64,000 nt of DNA from DASQPA01 sp963757335 (GCA_963757335.1 CAVWRJ010000008.1:62001-126000), one strand, 5' to 3'; counted from the first letter of the stretch, positions 10,134 through 19,249 are shown. Notes: generated by a model not told the origin, from the sequence alone. Translations and numbers: made by a program.

Positions 10134-11440
10134 GCGAACCGCTCCGCCGCCCGGTTGGCGAGCTGGATCGTCTCGTTGACGTTAAGGGTGCCGTGGACGA
10201 TGTGCGCCGCGTTGACGAGGTGGAGGCCGGGGACCGAGGTGGTCATCGGCGGCAGCCGCTCCGAGTAGTGGAGGGTCGGGAGGGCGAAGACGTGCTTCAC
10301 CCGGGAGACGCGGAAGGAGAGGAGGTCGCCGCGGTCGAAGGTGGGGACCATCTTTTCGAGGGCGGCCAGAAAGGTTTCCTGGATCTCCCCGTCCGAGAGA
10401 GCGAAAATCGGATCGTCGGGGTCCACATACTTGGGGAGATAGACCAGGGCATGGCCGCCGAGCTCGGCGCGGTCGACCAAGGTGGACATCTCGACGATGG
10501 CGGTGAAGGGGATCCCGGAGTCGGTAATGTTGGTGACGTAGAAGCCGGCGAGCGGTTTTCGCAACAGGAGGGAGGCGCAGACGATCCCGAGATACTGGAT
10601 GCCGGCGAGCCGCGCGATCTCGTCTTCCGTCAACCCCTGACAGATCTTTGCCGCCACCGCGGCCGGAACGGTCGCCACCACCTGGTCGAAGGTGTCGCTG
10701 CCGCCACTCTGGAGCTCGACCTGGAGGCCGTGCCCTCCGGGCTGGGGAGCGATCCGTCGCGCGGCTCGACCGGTCTCGATCTTCACCCCCTCTCTCTCCA
10801 GCCTGTCGGCGAAACGCTCCAGGATGCGGGCATAGCCCCCGGGAATGTAGCCGAACATCTCCTTTTTGAGCCCGGTGCGGCGGGCGGCGTACATCCTGGC
10901 GATCGTCGCCCAGAGGAAGGCGGCAGAGGTCTGCCGGTAGTGCTCGCCGAGCTTGGATTTGAGGAGCGGCAGCCAGATCGTCTCGAAGGTCCGGTCCCCC
11001 GACCAACGCCGGAGCCAATCGGAGACCGGGATCGCTTCGAGCGGCAGCGGGTCTTTCACCCGCGAAGCATGGAGGATGGTGGCCCCCAGGCGGAGCTTGT
11101 CCCAGAGGCGGAGCGGCGGAAAACGGAGGAACTCCAGGCTGTTCGAGAGCGAGTGGAGCCGGCCGCCGGAGTAGAAACCGGTCCGCGTCTCGGCCCAGCG
11201 CAGCTCGCTTTCGAGCCCCAGCTCGCCCCAGAGGGCGCGGAGATGGAGGTCGGAGAGGAGGGTGACGTGGTAGTGCCGGTCCCAGACGACCCCGTCGAGC
11301 TCCCAGGCGGCGGCGAGGCCGCCCAGGCGGTCCGCCGCCTCGAAGAGGGTGACCTCGTGCCCGGCCTGGGCGAGCCGGTGGGCGAGGGTCATCCCCAGAA
11401 TGCCACCGCCGACGACGGCCCAGCGCTGCCGGTCCTTCAT
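10130..11440 (-). CDS. FAD/NAD(P)-binding oxidoreductase, UDP-galactopyranose-mutase/protoporphyrinogen-oxidase-like
   Basis: 436 aa. It starts with a dinucleotide-binding fold, VVGGGILGMTLAHRLAQAG, followed by FEAADRLGGLAA, as in flavin amine oxidases and sugar-ring mutase relatives. The C-terminal FAD contact HLVNAAHIVHGTLNVNETI is also typical. Within exopolysaccharide operons such proteins are usually annotated as NAD(P)/FAD-dependent oxidoreductases of unknown substrate; a sugar or polyprenyl substrate is inferred here. It overlaps GT39 by 4 nt and lies 11 bp after the acetyltransferase. The ATG at 11440 is the family start; no strong ribosome site was found. Confidence 0.83.
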   Translation of the reverse strand: MKDRQRWAVVGGGILGMTLAHRLAQAGHEVTLFEAADRLGGLAAAWELDGVVWDRHYHVTLLSDLHLRALWGELGLESELRWAETRTGFYSGGRLHSLSNSLEFLRFPPLRLWDKLRLGATILHASRVKDPLPLEAIPVSDWLRRWSGDRTFETIWLPLLKSKLGEHYRQTSAAFLWATIARMYAARRTGLKKEMFGYIPGGYARILERFADRLEREGVKIETGRAARRIAPQPGGHGLQVELQSGGSDTFDQVVATVPAAVAAKICQGLTEDEIARLAGIQYLGIVCASLLLRKPLAGFYVTNITDSGIPFTAIVEMSTLVDRAELGGHALVYLPKYVDPDDPIFALSDGEIQETFLAALEKMVPTFDRGDLLSFRVSRVKHVFALPTLHYSERLPPMTTSVPGLHLVNAAHIVHGTLNVNETIQLANRAAERFA

Positions 11441-11451
11441 CAAATCCCCAT

Positions 11452-12084
11452 TCAGTCCGGAGGCCAGCCCTCCCGGACCTCCCCCAGCTTCGCTGCATAG
11501 CGCCTGCCGCAGGCCCCGCAGGTGGCCTCCCGGAATCGCTCGGAATCCGGGTCGCCGGCTCCGAAGCGGCAGAGGAGCTGGCCGCAGCGGCAGACGCAAC
11601 CGACCGGCTGGGCCGGATGGCCGAGCGCCAGGTGGAAGTCGGGAACCGACCGGGTCACCACCGAGCCCATGCCGATCATGGCGAAGCGGCCGATGACGAG
11701 ATCGTTGCCGATGGTACAGCCGGCGCCGAGGGTCGCCCCCTCGCGGACGAGGGTGGGGAGGGTGTGCTCGTCCGGCGCCGAGGGGCGCAGCTGCTGGAGG
11801 TCGGGCGTCGTCGCCCGCGGGAAGCGATCGTTGGTGAAGATGGTGCCGGCGCTCACCATCACCCCGTCCTCGATCGTCACCGCGGCGCAGATGTAGACCA
11901 TGGCATTGATCTTCACCCGGCTGCCGATCTGGACGCCGTAGGCGATGTAGCTCTTCTCGCCGACGATGCACTCCTCGCCCAGCCGGGCACCGCGCCTGAT
12001 ATGGACGCTGTCCCAGATCGCGCAGCCGGCGCCGATCTCGACCCCCTCCTCGACGAGGGCCGTGGGATGGATGAACGCGTTCAA
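11452..12084 (-). CDS. Left-handed beta-helix N-acetyltransferase with C-terminal zinc ribbon, WbpD/WlbB-like
   Basis: 210 aa from a TTG start. The N-terminal 150 residues are hexapeptide repeats (IGAGCAIWDSVHI, IGSRVKINAMVYICAAVTI, LGAGCTIGNDLVIG), close to acetyltransferases acting on UDP-amino-sugars. The tail CRCGQLLCRF ... CGACGRRY is a four-cysteine zinc ribbon often appended in acidobacterial and deltaproteobacterial homologues. The adjacent DegT aminotransferase would supply the amino-sugar, which this enzyme would acetylate. It lies 12 bp after that gene's stop. Confidence 0.87.
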   Translation of the reverse strand: MNAFIHPTALVEEGVEIGAGCAIWDSVHIRRGARLGEECIVGEKSYIAYGVQIGSRVKINAMVYICAAVTIEDGVMVSAGTIFTNDRFPRATTPDLQQLRPSAPDEHTLPTLVREGATLGAGCTIGNDLVIGRFAMIGMGSVVTRSVPDFHLALGHPAQPVGCVCRCGQLLCRFGAGDPDSERFREATCGACGRRYAAKLGEVREGWPPD

Positions 12085-12096
12085 ACGGGACCGCTT

Positions 12097-13350
12097 CTAG
12101 GCCGCTTCCCGGGCGAGGAGGCCGACGGCCTCCTGGATGGACTCGGCGAGGTAGTCCAGGTGCTCCGGCAGGAAGCGTTCGTTCCAGGGGAGGACGAGGA
12201 TGCCGTCCAGGGCCTCAAAGACCCCCGGAAACCGGGAGTGGCTGTAGTCGAGCGCCTCGGGGCGCGCCAGGGTAAACGGCCAGCGGCTGTCGCCGAAGGT
12301 CCGCTGCCGCCTAAACACCTCGCACTCGAAGGCTGGCTTCTGGATGTAGCGCGGGGTCGCCGCGATGCCCTTCTGCTGGAGCCGGGCGCCGAGCGCCACC
12401 GCGCCGCCCGGGAGGACGCTCGAATCGACATCGAGGCAGTAGCGCCAGTAGGTATGGACGCTCTCCGGGCGGACCGCGGGGGTCGCGATTCCCGGTAGAC
12501 CCGAGAGGGCGGCGGTCAGCCGGGCGGCGTTTTCGATCCGCCGTTCGACGAAAGATTGGAGCCGCGGGAGCTGCGCCAAGGCGACCGCCCCCTGGAGCTC
12601 GGAGAGGCGCGAGTTCAAGGCGAGGAAGGTGTGATCCGGATTCGGGTCGCCGTAGCCCCAGGCCTTGTTGATGAAGAGGAACATGCGGCGGGCCAGGGCG
12701 TCGTCGTCGGTGACGACGAGCCCACCCTCGCCGCTCGTCACGTGTTTGCCCTGCTGGAGGCTGAAGACGCCGATCGTCCCCATCGTCCCCGCCTTCCGCC
12801 CGCGGTCGCTGGCGAGAAACGCCTGCGCGCAGTCCTCGACCACCGGCAGCCCCCGGCTCCGGGCGAGGGCGAGGATGGGCTCCATGTCGCAGGGGTTGCC
12901 GAACAGATGGGTGACGACGATGGCGCGGGTCCGCGGGCTCAACACCGGCTCGATCGTCGCCGCGGTGACGTTCCCGGTCGCCGGATCGACATCGGCGAAG
13001 ACCGGGATCGCCCCCTGGTAGAGGATCGGCGCGAGAGCCCCCATGTCGGTGATCGGGGAGGTGACGATCTCGTCGCCCGGCTCGGGATCGATCGCCGCGA
13101 TGGCGGTGTGGAAGGCGGAGGTGCCGGAGGAGCAGGCCCAGGCGTGGCGGACACCTAAAATCTCGGCGAAGCGCCCTTCGAGGGTGCGCACGACGGTCCC
13201 CCGGGTGCTGGTCAGGGTACCGCTCCTTAAGACGTCGGCGAGGAGAGCCAGCTCCGCTTCGCCGAAGCTCCGGCCGGAGGCGTCCTGATCGGAAGGGAGC
13301 GCCTGGGGCGCTGCGATCCGGTGTAAGGCGACGGAAGAGATATCAGTCAT
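12097..13350 (-). CDS. DegT/DnrJ/EryC1/StrS aminotransferase (sugar aminotransferase)
   Basis: 417 aa. PLP-binding elements are CSSGTSAFHTAIAA, VVEDCAQAFLAS, and the Schiff-base lysine in SLQQGKHVTSGEGG (K202). These enzymes aminate keto-sugar nucleotides at C3 or C4 for surface polysaccharides. Next to a WbpD-like acetyltransferase and a WecB-family epimerase, it fits a WbpE-like role in a diacetamido-sugar pathway, although the matching dehydrogenases are not in the window. It has GGAG 6 nt before the ATG and overlaps the upstream gene by 8 nt, indicating coupling. Confidence 0.9.
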   Translation of the reverse strand: MTDISSVALHRIAAPQALPSDQDASGRSFGEAELALLADVLRSGTLTSTRGTVVRTLEGRFAEILGVRHAWACSSGTSAFHTAIAAIDPEPGDEIVTSPITDMGALAPILYQGAIPVFADVDPATGNVTAATIEPVLSPRTRAIVVTHLFGNPCDMEPILALARSRGLPVVEDCAQAFLASDRGRKAGTMGTIGVFSLQQGKHVTSGEGGLVVTDDDALARRMFLFINKAWGYGDPNPDHTFLALNSRLSELQGAVALAQLPRLQSFVERRIENAARLTAALSGLPGIATPAVRPESVHTYWRYCLDVDSSVLPGGAVALGARLQQKGIAATPRYIQKPAFECEVFRRQRTFGDSRWPFTLARPEALDYSHSRFPGVFEALDGILVLPWNERFLPEHLDYLAESIQEAVGLLAREAA

Positions 13351-15079
13351 GGTGAGCTCCCGAAGTAAAAGGACGAAGATCGGGGAGGGGAGAGCCCTTC
13401 TGGCGCCGACGCTGGCCGGAGAGCCGGAGCGCCGCCAATTGGGCGAGAAGCCGCAGATGTCCGGCGACGGAGCGCAGGACTTTCATCTTGGACTGGCCGA
13501 GGAGGCGCACTTCGAGGGTCGCCGGGTGCTCCACAATGACCGACCCCTGGAGGTCGAGCCGGGCGAGGATCTCGGCGACCCCCAGGAACCCTTCCTCGCG
13601 GAGCGCGAGCTCGGCCACCGCCGACCGGCGGTAGACCCGGAAGCAGCTGGTGTAGGTGTAGAGCTTCTGCCGCAGCACGAGCCGGTAGAGGAAGGACGCG
13701 CCGCGGGAGAGCGACAGCCGCCAGGCCGGCACGTTGAGCACCCGGCCCTCCGGGTGGTAGGGCGAGGCGGTCACCAGGTCGACGCCGTCGGCGAGCCGGG
13801 GGATCATCGCCGCCAGTCCGTGGGGGTCGTAGGTGCAGTCGCAGTCGATCGAGCAGACGATCTCGGTGCCCGCGGCGCGGATGCCGGAGAGGATCGCCGC
13901 CGCCACCCCACGGTTGCTGTCGTGCCCGAGGAGGGTGCAGTCCGGCCGGGAGCCGAAGAGCCGGCCGAGGAGGTCCCAGGTGCCATCCCGGCTGCCGTCG
14001 TCCACGAAGAGGAAGGAGACCACGTACTCCTGTTCGAGCGCCGCCGCCACGTTGCGGAGCGTATTGGCGAGGTAGACGAGCGACCGCTCCTCGTTGAAGC
14101 AGGGGATGACGACGGTGACCGGCGTGCGGGCTGCGGCACCAGGGGTGGAAGCCACCGCGACTTCCGGCCGCAACTCCACCGCGAGCGGCGTTACCGGGGG
14201 CGGGGAGAGCGGGACAAGCGCCGGCGCGACCGGCTCCGGCTTCGCCGCTTCGAGCCCGAGGAATTCCGCGATCCCGGTGACCTCGAAGGTCCGGAAGTAG
14301 TCCTCCAGCACCCATTCCATCTTGTCGAGGTTCCGGTAGTGCCGGACGCGGGTCAAGAGCGAGCCGGTGTTGAGCCGCGGCTGCTCGGGGTCGAGCTCCC
14401 AGACGTGGCAGTACATGACGAAGGGGGCGCCGTGCCGGTCCTGCCAGCGCTGGACCAGCGGCTTGATGAGAGTGTGGGGGAGCTGCCGGTAGCAGTTGCC
14501 CCCGGCGAGCGGGAGGGCGAGGCCGCAGAGCTGCAACGCCGAGGGGGGGATCTCCCAGAGGTCCCGGCCACCCGCGGAGAGCCGGTGCACCGTGTGCCGC
14601 CAGGGCTCCTTGGCGAAACGGCGGAAGAGCGGGCGGACGCTCGAATCGTAGGCGTAGCCCTCCTCGGCCACGATATCCAGGGCCCAGAGGTCCTGCGGAC
14701 CGAGGAAGTGGGGCACCCGGTGGCCGAGGATGCGGGTGCCGGTCGCCCGCTCGAGAGCTTCGCGGGACCGCTTGAGGTCGTCGCGGAACTCCTCCGGGGT
14801 CATCTGCCGGATGGTGCGGTGCCAGTAGCCCCCGCTCGCCACCTCGTGCCCCCGCCGGGCGATCTCGCGGACGATCTCCGGCATCGCTTCCGCCACGCAG
14901 CCGAGAACGAAGAACGTGGCCCGGATGCCGAAGTCGTCGAAGAGCTCGAGCGCCTTTTCCGTGTTGCGGGCGATGCGGGTCTCGAACCGGTACCAGTTCT
15001 CCCGGGCGATCAGCCCCTCGAACGAGCCGACCTGGTAGTAGTCCTCAACCCCCACGGTGAGGAGCACACGCTTCTCCAC
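13343..15079 (-). CDS. Fusion: PEP-CTERM-type polysaccharide deacetylase plus GT2 glycosyltransferase
   Basis: About 578 aa from a GTG with GGAGG at 15088-15092; a TTG at 15154 would add 25 residues but lacks a spaced ribosome site. Residues 1-270 match the XrtA/PEP-CTERM deacetylase type (LTVGVEDYYQ, RATFFVLGCVAE, GHRVPHF, MYCHVWELDP). After a Pro/Ala-rich linker near 285-330 comes a DPM1-like GT2 domain (VTVVIPCFNEERSL, LFVDDGSRDGT, SIDCDCTYDP). The single chain would couple sugar transfer with deacetylation in exopolysaccharide assembly. The canonical DVED reads GVED here. It overlaps the DegT gene. Confidence 0.85.
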   Translation of the reverse strand: MEKRVLLTVGVEDYYQVGSFEGLIARENWYRFETRIARNTEKALELFDDFGIRATFFVLGCVAEAMPEIVREIARRGHEVASGGYWHRTIRQMTPEEFRDDLKRSREALERATGTRILGHRVPHFLGPQDLWALDIVAEEGYAYDSSVRPLFRRFAKEPWRHTVHRLSAGGRDLWEIPPSALQLCGLALPLAGGNCYRQLPHTLIKPLVQRWQDRHGAPFVMYCHVWELDPEQPRLNTGSLLTRVRHYRNLDKMEWVLEDYFRTFEVTGIAEFLGLEAAKPEPVAPALVPLSPPPVTPLAVELRPEVAVASTPGAAARTPVTVVIPCFNEERSLVYLANTLRNVAAALEQEYVVSFLFVDDGSRDGTWDLLGRLFGSRPDCTLLGHDSNRGVAAAILSGIRAAGTEIVCSIDCDCTYDPHGLAAMIPRLADGVDLVTASPYHPEGRVLNVPAWRLSLSRGASFLYRLVLRQKLYTYTSCFRVYRRSAVAELALREEGFLGVAEILARLDLQGSVIVEHPATLEVRLLGQSKMKVLRSVAGHLRLLAQLAALRLSGQRRRQKGSPLPDLRPFTSGAHHD

Positions 15080-15290
15080 GGTCCCATCCTCCAATGGAGA
15101 CTCCGATCCTCTACGCTCGGGATCTGCGAGCCGATTCCAAACTTCGACCGACAACCTCGTTGTTACTGATTACAGCTGGCCTCAGGATCTGCAAGGGTCA
15201 CGCCATGGAGGGCGCCAGCGATTTCGGCCTTGGAGCTCGCCCCTGGAAAGCGGGGACGCCCGCTCGTCGAGCTCGTCAGGTAGGAAAGAT

Positions 15291-16451
15291 TTACGAGCCC
15301 GGCTGTTCAGGAATACAAAGGTTTTTCTCTATATCTCGATTGATTCGATCTCGCCCGCCCTCTCGCCGGCCCTCTCGCCGGCAAGGATGCCGGCGATCCG
15401 CTCCGCGGCCTGGCCGTCGCCGTAGGGATTCGACCGCGTTCGCCATGGCGCGGTAGGCCGCCTCGTCGGAGAGGAGGTGCTCCGCCGCGGCGACGATCTG
15501 CCGCCGGTCGGTGCCGACGAGCTTCGCCACCCCGGACTCGATCCCCTCCGGGCGCTCGGTCTTCTCCCGCAGGACGAGGACCGGGGTGCCGAAGGTCGGC
15601 GCCTCCTCCTGAATGCCGCCGCTGTCGGTCAGCACCAGCCGCGCCGCCCGCAAGCGGCGCACCAGCTCCAGGTAGCCGAACGGCTCGTGGAGCTCGAAGT
15701 TCGGGAGGCCCGAGAGCGCCAGGTGGGCCGGCCCCCGCACGTTGGGATTGGGATGCACCGGATAGACGAAGCGGACGGCGGGGAACGCCGCCGCGAGCTC
15801 TCTAAAGGCAGCGAAGATGCCTGCCAGGGGCGCTCCGAAGCTCTCGCGGCGGTGGACAGTGATCAGCACCTCGTCCCGCCTGGGCTCCGCCGGTACGAGC
15901 GCCGCGATGCGCAGGAGGGCGTCGACGACGGTGTTGCCGGTCAGGTGGACCCGCTCCGGCGGCACCCCTTCGCAGAGAAGAGTGTCCCGCGCCCGCGGGG
16001 TGGGGGCGAAGAGAGCGTCGGCGAGGAGGTCGACGACCCGCCGGTTGGCCTCCTCCGGAAAGGGCTGGCCGAGGTCCCCGGTGCGCAGACCCGCCTCGAC
16101 GTGTCCCACCCGCACCCGGCGGTGAAAGCCGGCGAGGGCACCGACCATGGCGGTCGTCGTGTCGCCCTGGACCAGGAGCCAGTCCGGCGCGAGTTCGGCC
16201 AAGAGGCGGTCGAGGGCGGCGAAGGCGCGGGCGGCGAGCTCGTTGGGCGTCTGGTTGGGCCGCATGAGATCGAGATCGAAGTCCGGCCGCAGGCCGAAGA
16301 GCGCCTGCACCGGGTCCAGCAGCTCCCGATGCTGAGCGGTCGTCGCCACGGTCACCGCAAAACGATCGGCCCGGCGCTTTAGCGCCGCGATCACCGGGGC
16401 CATCTTGATGGCCTCGGGACGGGTGCCATAGAGGACGAGGATCTTCTCCAT
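15291..16451 (-). CDS. wecB: UDP-N-acetylglucosamine 2-epimerase (non-hydrolysing), C-terminus frameshifted
   Basis: It begins EKILVLYGTRPEAIKMAPVI and carries GDTTTAMVGALAGF, GHVEAGLRTGD, FPEEANRR and SDSGGIQEEAP-like LTDSGGIQEEAP, all hallmark WecB/WbpI motifs. It interconverts UDP-GlcNAc and UDP-ManNAc, or diacetamido analogues. The conserved ending AVNPYGDG is broken: an extra base at about 15431 shifts the frame into a basic tail. Removing it restores NPYGDGQAAERIAGIL and a stop at 15329, so an assembly indel is likely. It leads the leftward operon; about 250 bp without a gene (15080-15328) separate it from the deacetylase fusion. Confidence 0.9.
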   Translation of the reverse strand: MEKILVLYGTRPEAIKMAPVIAALKRRADRFAVTVATTAQHRELLDPVQALFGLRPDFDLDLMRPNQTPNELAARAFAALDRLLAELAPDWLLVQGDTTTAMVGALAGFHRRVRVGHVEAGLRTGDLGQPFPEEANRRVVDLLADALFAPTPRARDTLLCEGVPPERVHLTGNTVVDALLRIAALVPAEPRRDEVLITVHRRESFGAPLAGIFAAFRELAAAFPAVRFVYPVHPNPNVRGPAHLALSGLPNFELHEPFGYLELVRRLRAARLVLTDSGGIQEEAPTFGTPVLVLREKTERPEGIESGVAKLVGTDRRQIVAAAEHLLSDEAAYRAMANAVESLRRRPGRGADRRHPCRREGRREGGRDRINRDIEKNLCIPEQPGS

Positions 16452-16506
16452 GCTGCGCGTCAGCTTACCCCGGTGCCTCGCGTGGCGCTCACCCGGTTCC
16501 AAGGGT

Positions 16507-16591
16507 ACTGGCTCCGTTTGGTTCCGAGGACCGGCGACTGGCTGCGCGGAGCGCCCGAAGGAGACGGCCGCAGGATCAAACTGGAGCCAGT
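16507..16591 (+). repeat. Interspersed stem-loop element, copy 2
   Basis: Arms ACTGGCTCCGTTTG (16507-16520) and CAAACTGGAGCCAGT (16577-16591) pair with one bulged base. The core matches copy 1, and the inner stem CCGGC/GACGG pairs at 4 of 5 positions. The element sits between the divergent wecB and the binding-protein gene. Confidence 0.85.
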
Positions 16592-16674
16592 GCCGTTCGA
16601 AGTGATAACACCGGGAAGCACTCTGTGCTACGGTAGTGTCCAAACGGAACTCAGTCCTCTGGAGGTGCGACGAC

Positions 16675-17487
16675 GTGCGACATTCGCTCAAAGGCAGAAT
16701 TGTCCCCTTCGTGGTCCTGCTCGTCCTCTCTCTTCTCGCCCTCGGCGGCCCGGCCAGGGCGACCTCCCTGGCGGAGGTCAAGGCCCGGGGGAAGCTCGTC
16801 ATGCTCGCCTTCCCGGACATGGAGAGCGCCTTCATCCGGGTCGACGTGGACCGCGGGCTCAACCACTTCACCGGCATCGACTACGACGTTCTGTCGGGTT
16901 TCGCCCGCTCGCTCGGGGTGCCGCTCGAAGTCCACCCGGTCAAGCCCGCCTTCTCGGATCTCGTCCCCGCCCTCCTCCGCGGCGAGGGGGACGTCCTCGG
17001 CAGCTCCTTCAGCATCACCGCGGAGCGGCGGACGAAAGTCGACTTCACCGAGCCCTACTTCGGCGTGCGGATGGTGGTGGTGGTGCCGAAGGAGAGCCCC
17101 ATCCGCTCGGTCGCCGACCTCGCCGGCAAGATGGGCTCGGCCGTCCGCGGCTCTTCGCTGGAGGAGAAGATCAAGACGCTGGGCGACGTCAAGCTCCACT
17201 ACGTCGATTTCATGCGCTGGAACTACGACGCCCTGATGGCGAAGGAGGCCGACTTCACGGTCCTCGAAGAGCCGTTCGTCTGGAGCCTGCTCGGCTCCTA
17301 CCCCGATCTCAAAGTGGCCTTCGCGCTGCCCGGAAAGGATGCCTACGGCTTCGCCGTCGCCCCGAAGAGCGACCTCCATGCGGCCTTGGACGCCTACCTC
17401 GCGGAGATCAAGGGCAATGGGAAGCTCGATGCGATCGTCCGCAAGTATCTGGGGGACAAGGCGGGGTCCGGGGTGACCGGGAAGTAA
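16675..17487 (+). CDS. Extracellular solute-binding protein family 3 (amino-acid-type ABC substrate-binding protein)
   Basis: 270 aa. A GTG start with GGAGG at 16661-16665 precedes a signal peptide (HSLKGRIVPFVVLLVLSLLALG ... ARA, split here). The mature part shows LAEVKARGKLVM, FTGIDYDVLSGFARSLGV, LLRGEGDVLGSSFSITAER and VDFTEPYFGVRMVVVVP, characteristic of periplasmic lysine/glutamine-type binding proteins. No permease or ATPase is adjacent, so it may be an orphan binding protein or a signalling ligand sensor. An upstream GTG at 16636 is in frame but poorly supported. Confidence 0.88.
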   Translation: MRHSLKGRIVPFVVLLVLSLLALGGPARATSLAEVKARGKLVMLAFPDMESAFIRVDVDRGLNHFTGIDYDVLSGFARSLGVPLEVHPVKPAFSDLVPALLRGEGDVLGSSFSITAERRTKVDFTEPYFGVRMVVVVPKESPIRSVADLAGKMGSAVRGSSLEEKIKTLGDVKLHYVDFMRWNYDALMAKEADFTVLEEPFVWSLLGSYPDLKVAFALPGKDAYGFAVAPKSDLHAALDAYLAEIKGNGKLDAIVRKYLGDKAGSGVTGK

Positions 17488-17572
17488 GAATGACGCCCCC
17501 GAAACCAGGGCGCTCTACCGAGCGCTCTGGCTCCGGAGCGAAATAAGAATGGTCGCCTAGGGTCTGCGTCTA

Positions 17573-18331
17573 TCAGTAGGCCTTCTGCAACTTCGCCGGC
17601 TCCTCGGTAACAGTCGCCTCCGAAGTGGGGAGAATTCTCACATAGTGATAGAGGCCCTTACCCTCGGTCGCTCTATCAAGCCCAACAATTACAACCAACC
17701 CAATCCATTGGCCGGGATTTCGCTTCACCAGGTAGTAGTCCGTTAAGCCAGAAGAATCTCCGGGCAACAACTGTTTAGTACCTCCGCCGCCGCTGCTGAA
17801 CTTATAGTCAGATTCTTTTAGGCGCTTCTCCACTTCGGATCCAGGATAGAAGAACCCAACGTAGCCACAATCCTTCCATTGAACAGGCCCTTCTTCGGCT
17901 GGCCTAATAAAGGCGAGTGGTGGTTGGTTAACCCTCAGTGGCATCAGGCCGGTGTTTTTCGCGTCGCTGATAGAACCAAGATAGCATTGGACCAAGACCC
18001 AGGACACCTCCACAAGGTTGCGCGAGGTGTTTGTAAGCTGTAGTGACAGGGTGACCATAGCCAAATCTTTTTTCTCGCTTGGCTTGATTGACGCCTGTGC
18101 AAGGCCAGAAATTCGTCCCTCCTGTGTCTCTTGAAATTCAAAAATTTCTTGCTGTAGTTTTAATTTTTGATCTGGCCGACTATAGGAAAGGTATTGCATG
18201 AGTGTCCATGCCGCGACGCAGACCAACGATAAGATTTGCAGGAATTGAAGCACCCTTTCCACAGAGGACGGCCGCTTTGCCGAGATTGCTTCCAGGATTG
18301 TGTGCAGCTGTCTTTCGTTGAGAGGCTCCAT
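17573..18331 (-). CDS. Hypothetical protein with one N-terminal membrane segment
   Basis: 252 aa from the ATG at 18331, which has GGAGG 6 nt upstream; an in-frame start 11 codons earlier lacks this. Residues about 30-50 (LQFLQILSLVCVAAWTLMQY) form a membrane helix, then a charged short coiled stretch and a beta-rich soluble domain with no family I recognise. Base composition is clearly AT-richer than in the flanking core genes, suggesting acquisition. It is divergent from the small secreted protein gene at 18411, about 80 bp away. Confidence 0.7.
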   Translation of the reverse strand: MEPLNERQLHTILEAISAKRPSSVERVLQFLQILSLVCVAAWTLMQYLSYSRPDQKLKLQQEIFEFQETQEGRISGLAQASIKPSEKKDLAMVTLSLQLTNTSRNLVEVSWVLVQCYLGSISDAKNTGLMPLRVNQPPLAFIRPAEEGPVQWKDCGYVGFFYPGSEVEKRLKESDYKFSSGGGGTKQLLPGDSSGLTDYYLVKRNPGQWIGLVVIVGLDRATEGKGLYHYVRILPTSEATVTEEPAKLQKAY

Positions 18332-18410
18332 GACTAACCTCCATGTCGCAATATCGTAGTACAATAATGATAGTCGTTTAGGGCGCTACATACAACGGAG
18401 GGTTAGCAAT

Positions 18411-18869
18411 ATGCAAACATTGACCTCTTTCTTGGCTGTACCCTTCATGATGGCGACAATCGGGTATGCCACCACGTCTCCCGCTGGCGACATGAACAAG
18501 GACAAGGGCACCATGGCCGCGCCGGTCGGCGACTCCATGAGCAAGGATAAGCGCATGGGCATGATGCACGCCAAGTCCTCCTCGATGAAGGGCGAGGTCA
18601 CGGCCGTCAACGCGACCGCCAAGACCATAACCGTCAAGGGTAAGAGCGGCGACACCACCGCGACCTGGGACGACAAGACCACCGTCTCCCCGAAGGGCAA
18701 GATCTCCGCGGACATCAAGGTCGGCGACATGGTGACCGTCTGGTACAAGGCCGACGGCGATACTAAGACCGTTGTGCAAATCCGGCTCAATGACAGCGGT
18801 GGTGGCCATCTCCCGAGGAAGTGCCCTTGCCCAGATAAAACTACTTCGGCGATGTGCTGCAAGAGCTAA
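18411..18869 (+). CDS. Small secreted protein with DUF5666-like beta domain
   Basis: 152 aa, with GGAGGG before the ATG. The N-terminus is hydrophobic (LTSFLAVPFMMATIGYA) and probably exported, followed by a Met/Lys/Asp-rich linker. The middle segment, KGEVTAVNATAKTITVKG then KVGDMVTVWYKADG, resembles DUF5666/OB-like domains of periplasmic proteins. The C-terminus carries four Cys (PRKCPCPDKTTSAMCCKS), which is unusual for that family. Function is unknown. It is monocistronic, and no neighbour suggests a pathway. Confidence 0.68.
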   Translation: MQTLTSFLAVPFMMATIGYATTSPAGDMNKDKGTMAAPVGDSMSKDKRMGMMHAKSSSMKGEVTAVNATAKTITVKGKSGDTTATWDDKTTVSPKGKISADIKVGDMVTVWYKADGDTKTVVQIRLNDSGGGHLPRKCPCPDKTTSAMCCKS

Positions 18870-19069
18870 CTATTTCTTCTCTGAAGGGTGGTGTCTCCTA
18901 GGCCAATACTAAGGCGCTCGATACGATACTGGCAGGCATGCTTGTACTGCCCGGCGCTCTGCGCCGAACCCGGGTGGCTCGATTCCCTTCCCTCCCACGG
19001 AATGGAATGACTTCGGCCTCCGGGTTTGTTATCCTCCAGGGAGACTACCGTCTCCCTACCGCCACTGCC

Positions 19070-19249
19070 ATGGAAACGACGACCTCGACTTTAGACCTCT
19101 TCCACCCCGCCGTCGGCGCCTGGCTCAGCGGCCGCTTCGGTGCCCCCACGGAGCCGCGGCGCCAGGCCTGGCCGTCCATCCGCGCCGGGCGGCACACCCT
19201 GATCGCGGCGCCCACCGGCTCCGGCAAGACCCTCGCGGCAATCGACGAC
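19070..19249 (+). pseudogene. lhr: 5' fragment of an lhr-type helicase gene, interrupted by an IS21-type insertion
   Basis: From the ATG it repeats the start of the full lhr at 23198 (STLDLFHPAVGAW; APTGSGKTLAA), with about 65 bp of identical-style upstream sequence from 19004. A 12-nt segment present in the intact copy is missing near 19236. The frame ends at the insertion junction, where GACGAC (19244-19249) is the left copy of a 6-bp target duplication. The remainder continues at 21601. Confidence 0.88.

Noticed and set aside
13349..15169. A 606-codon plus-strand frame over the deacetylase-GT2 gene
   Set aside because: Antisense of the fusion gene in high-GC DNA; Glu/Arg-rich with no domain and no ribosome site.
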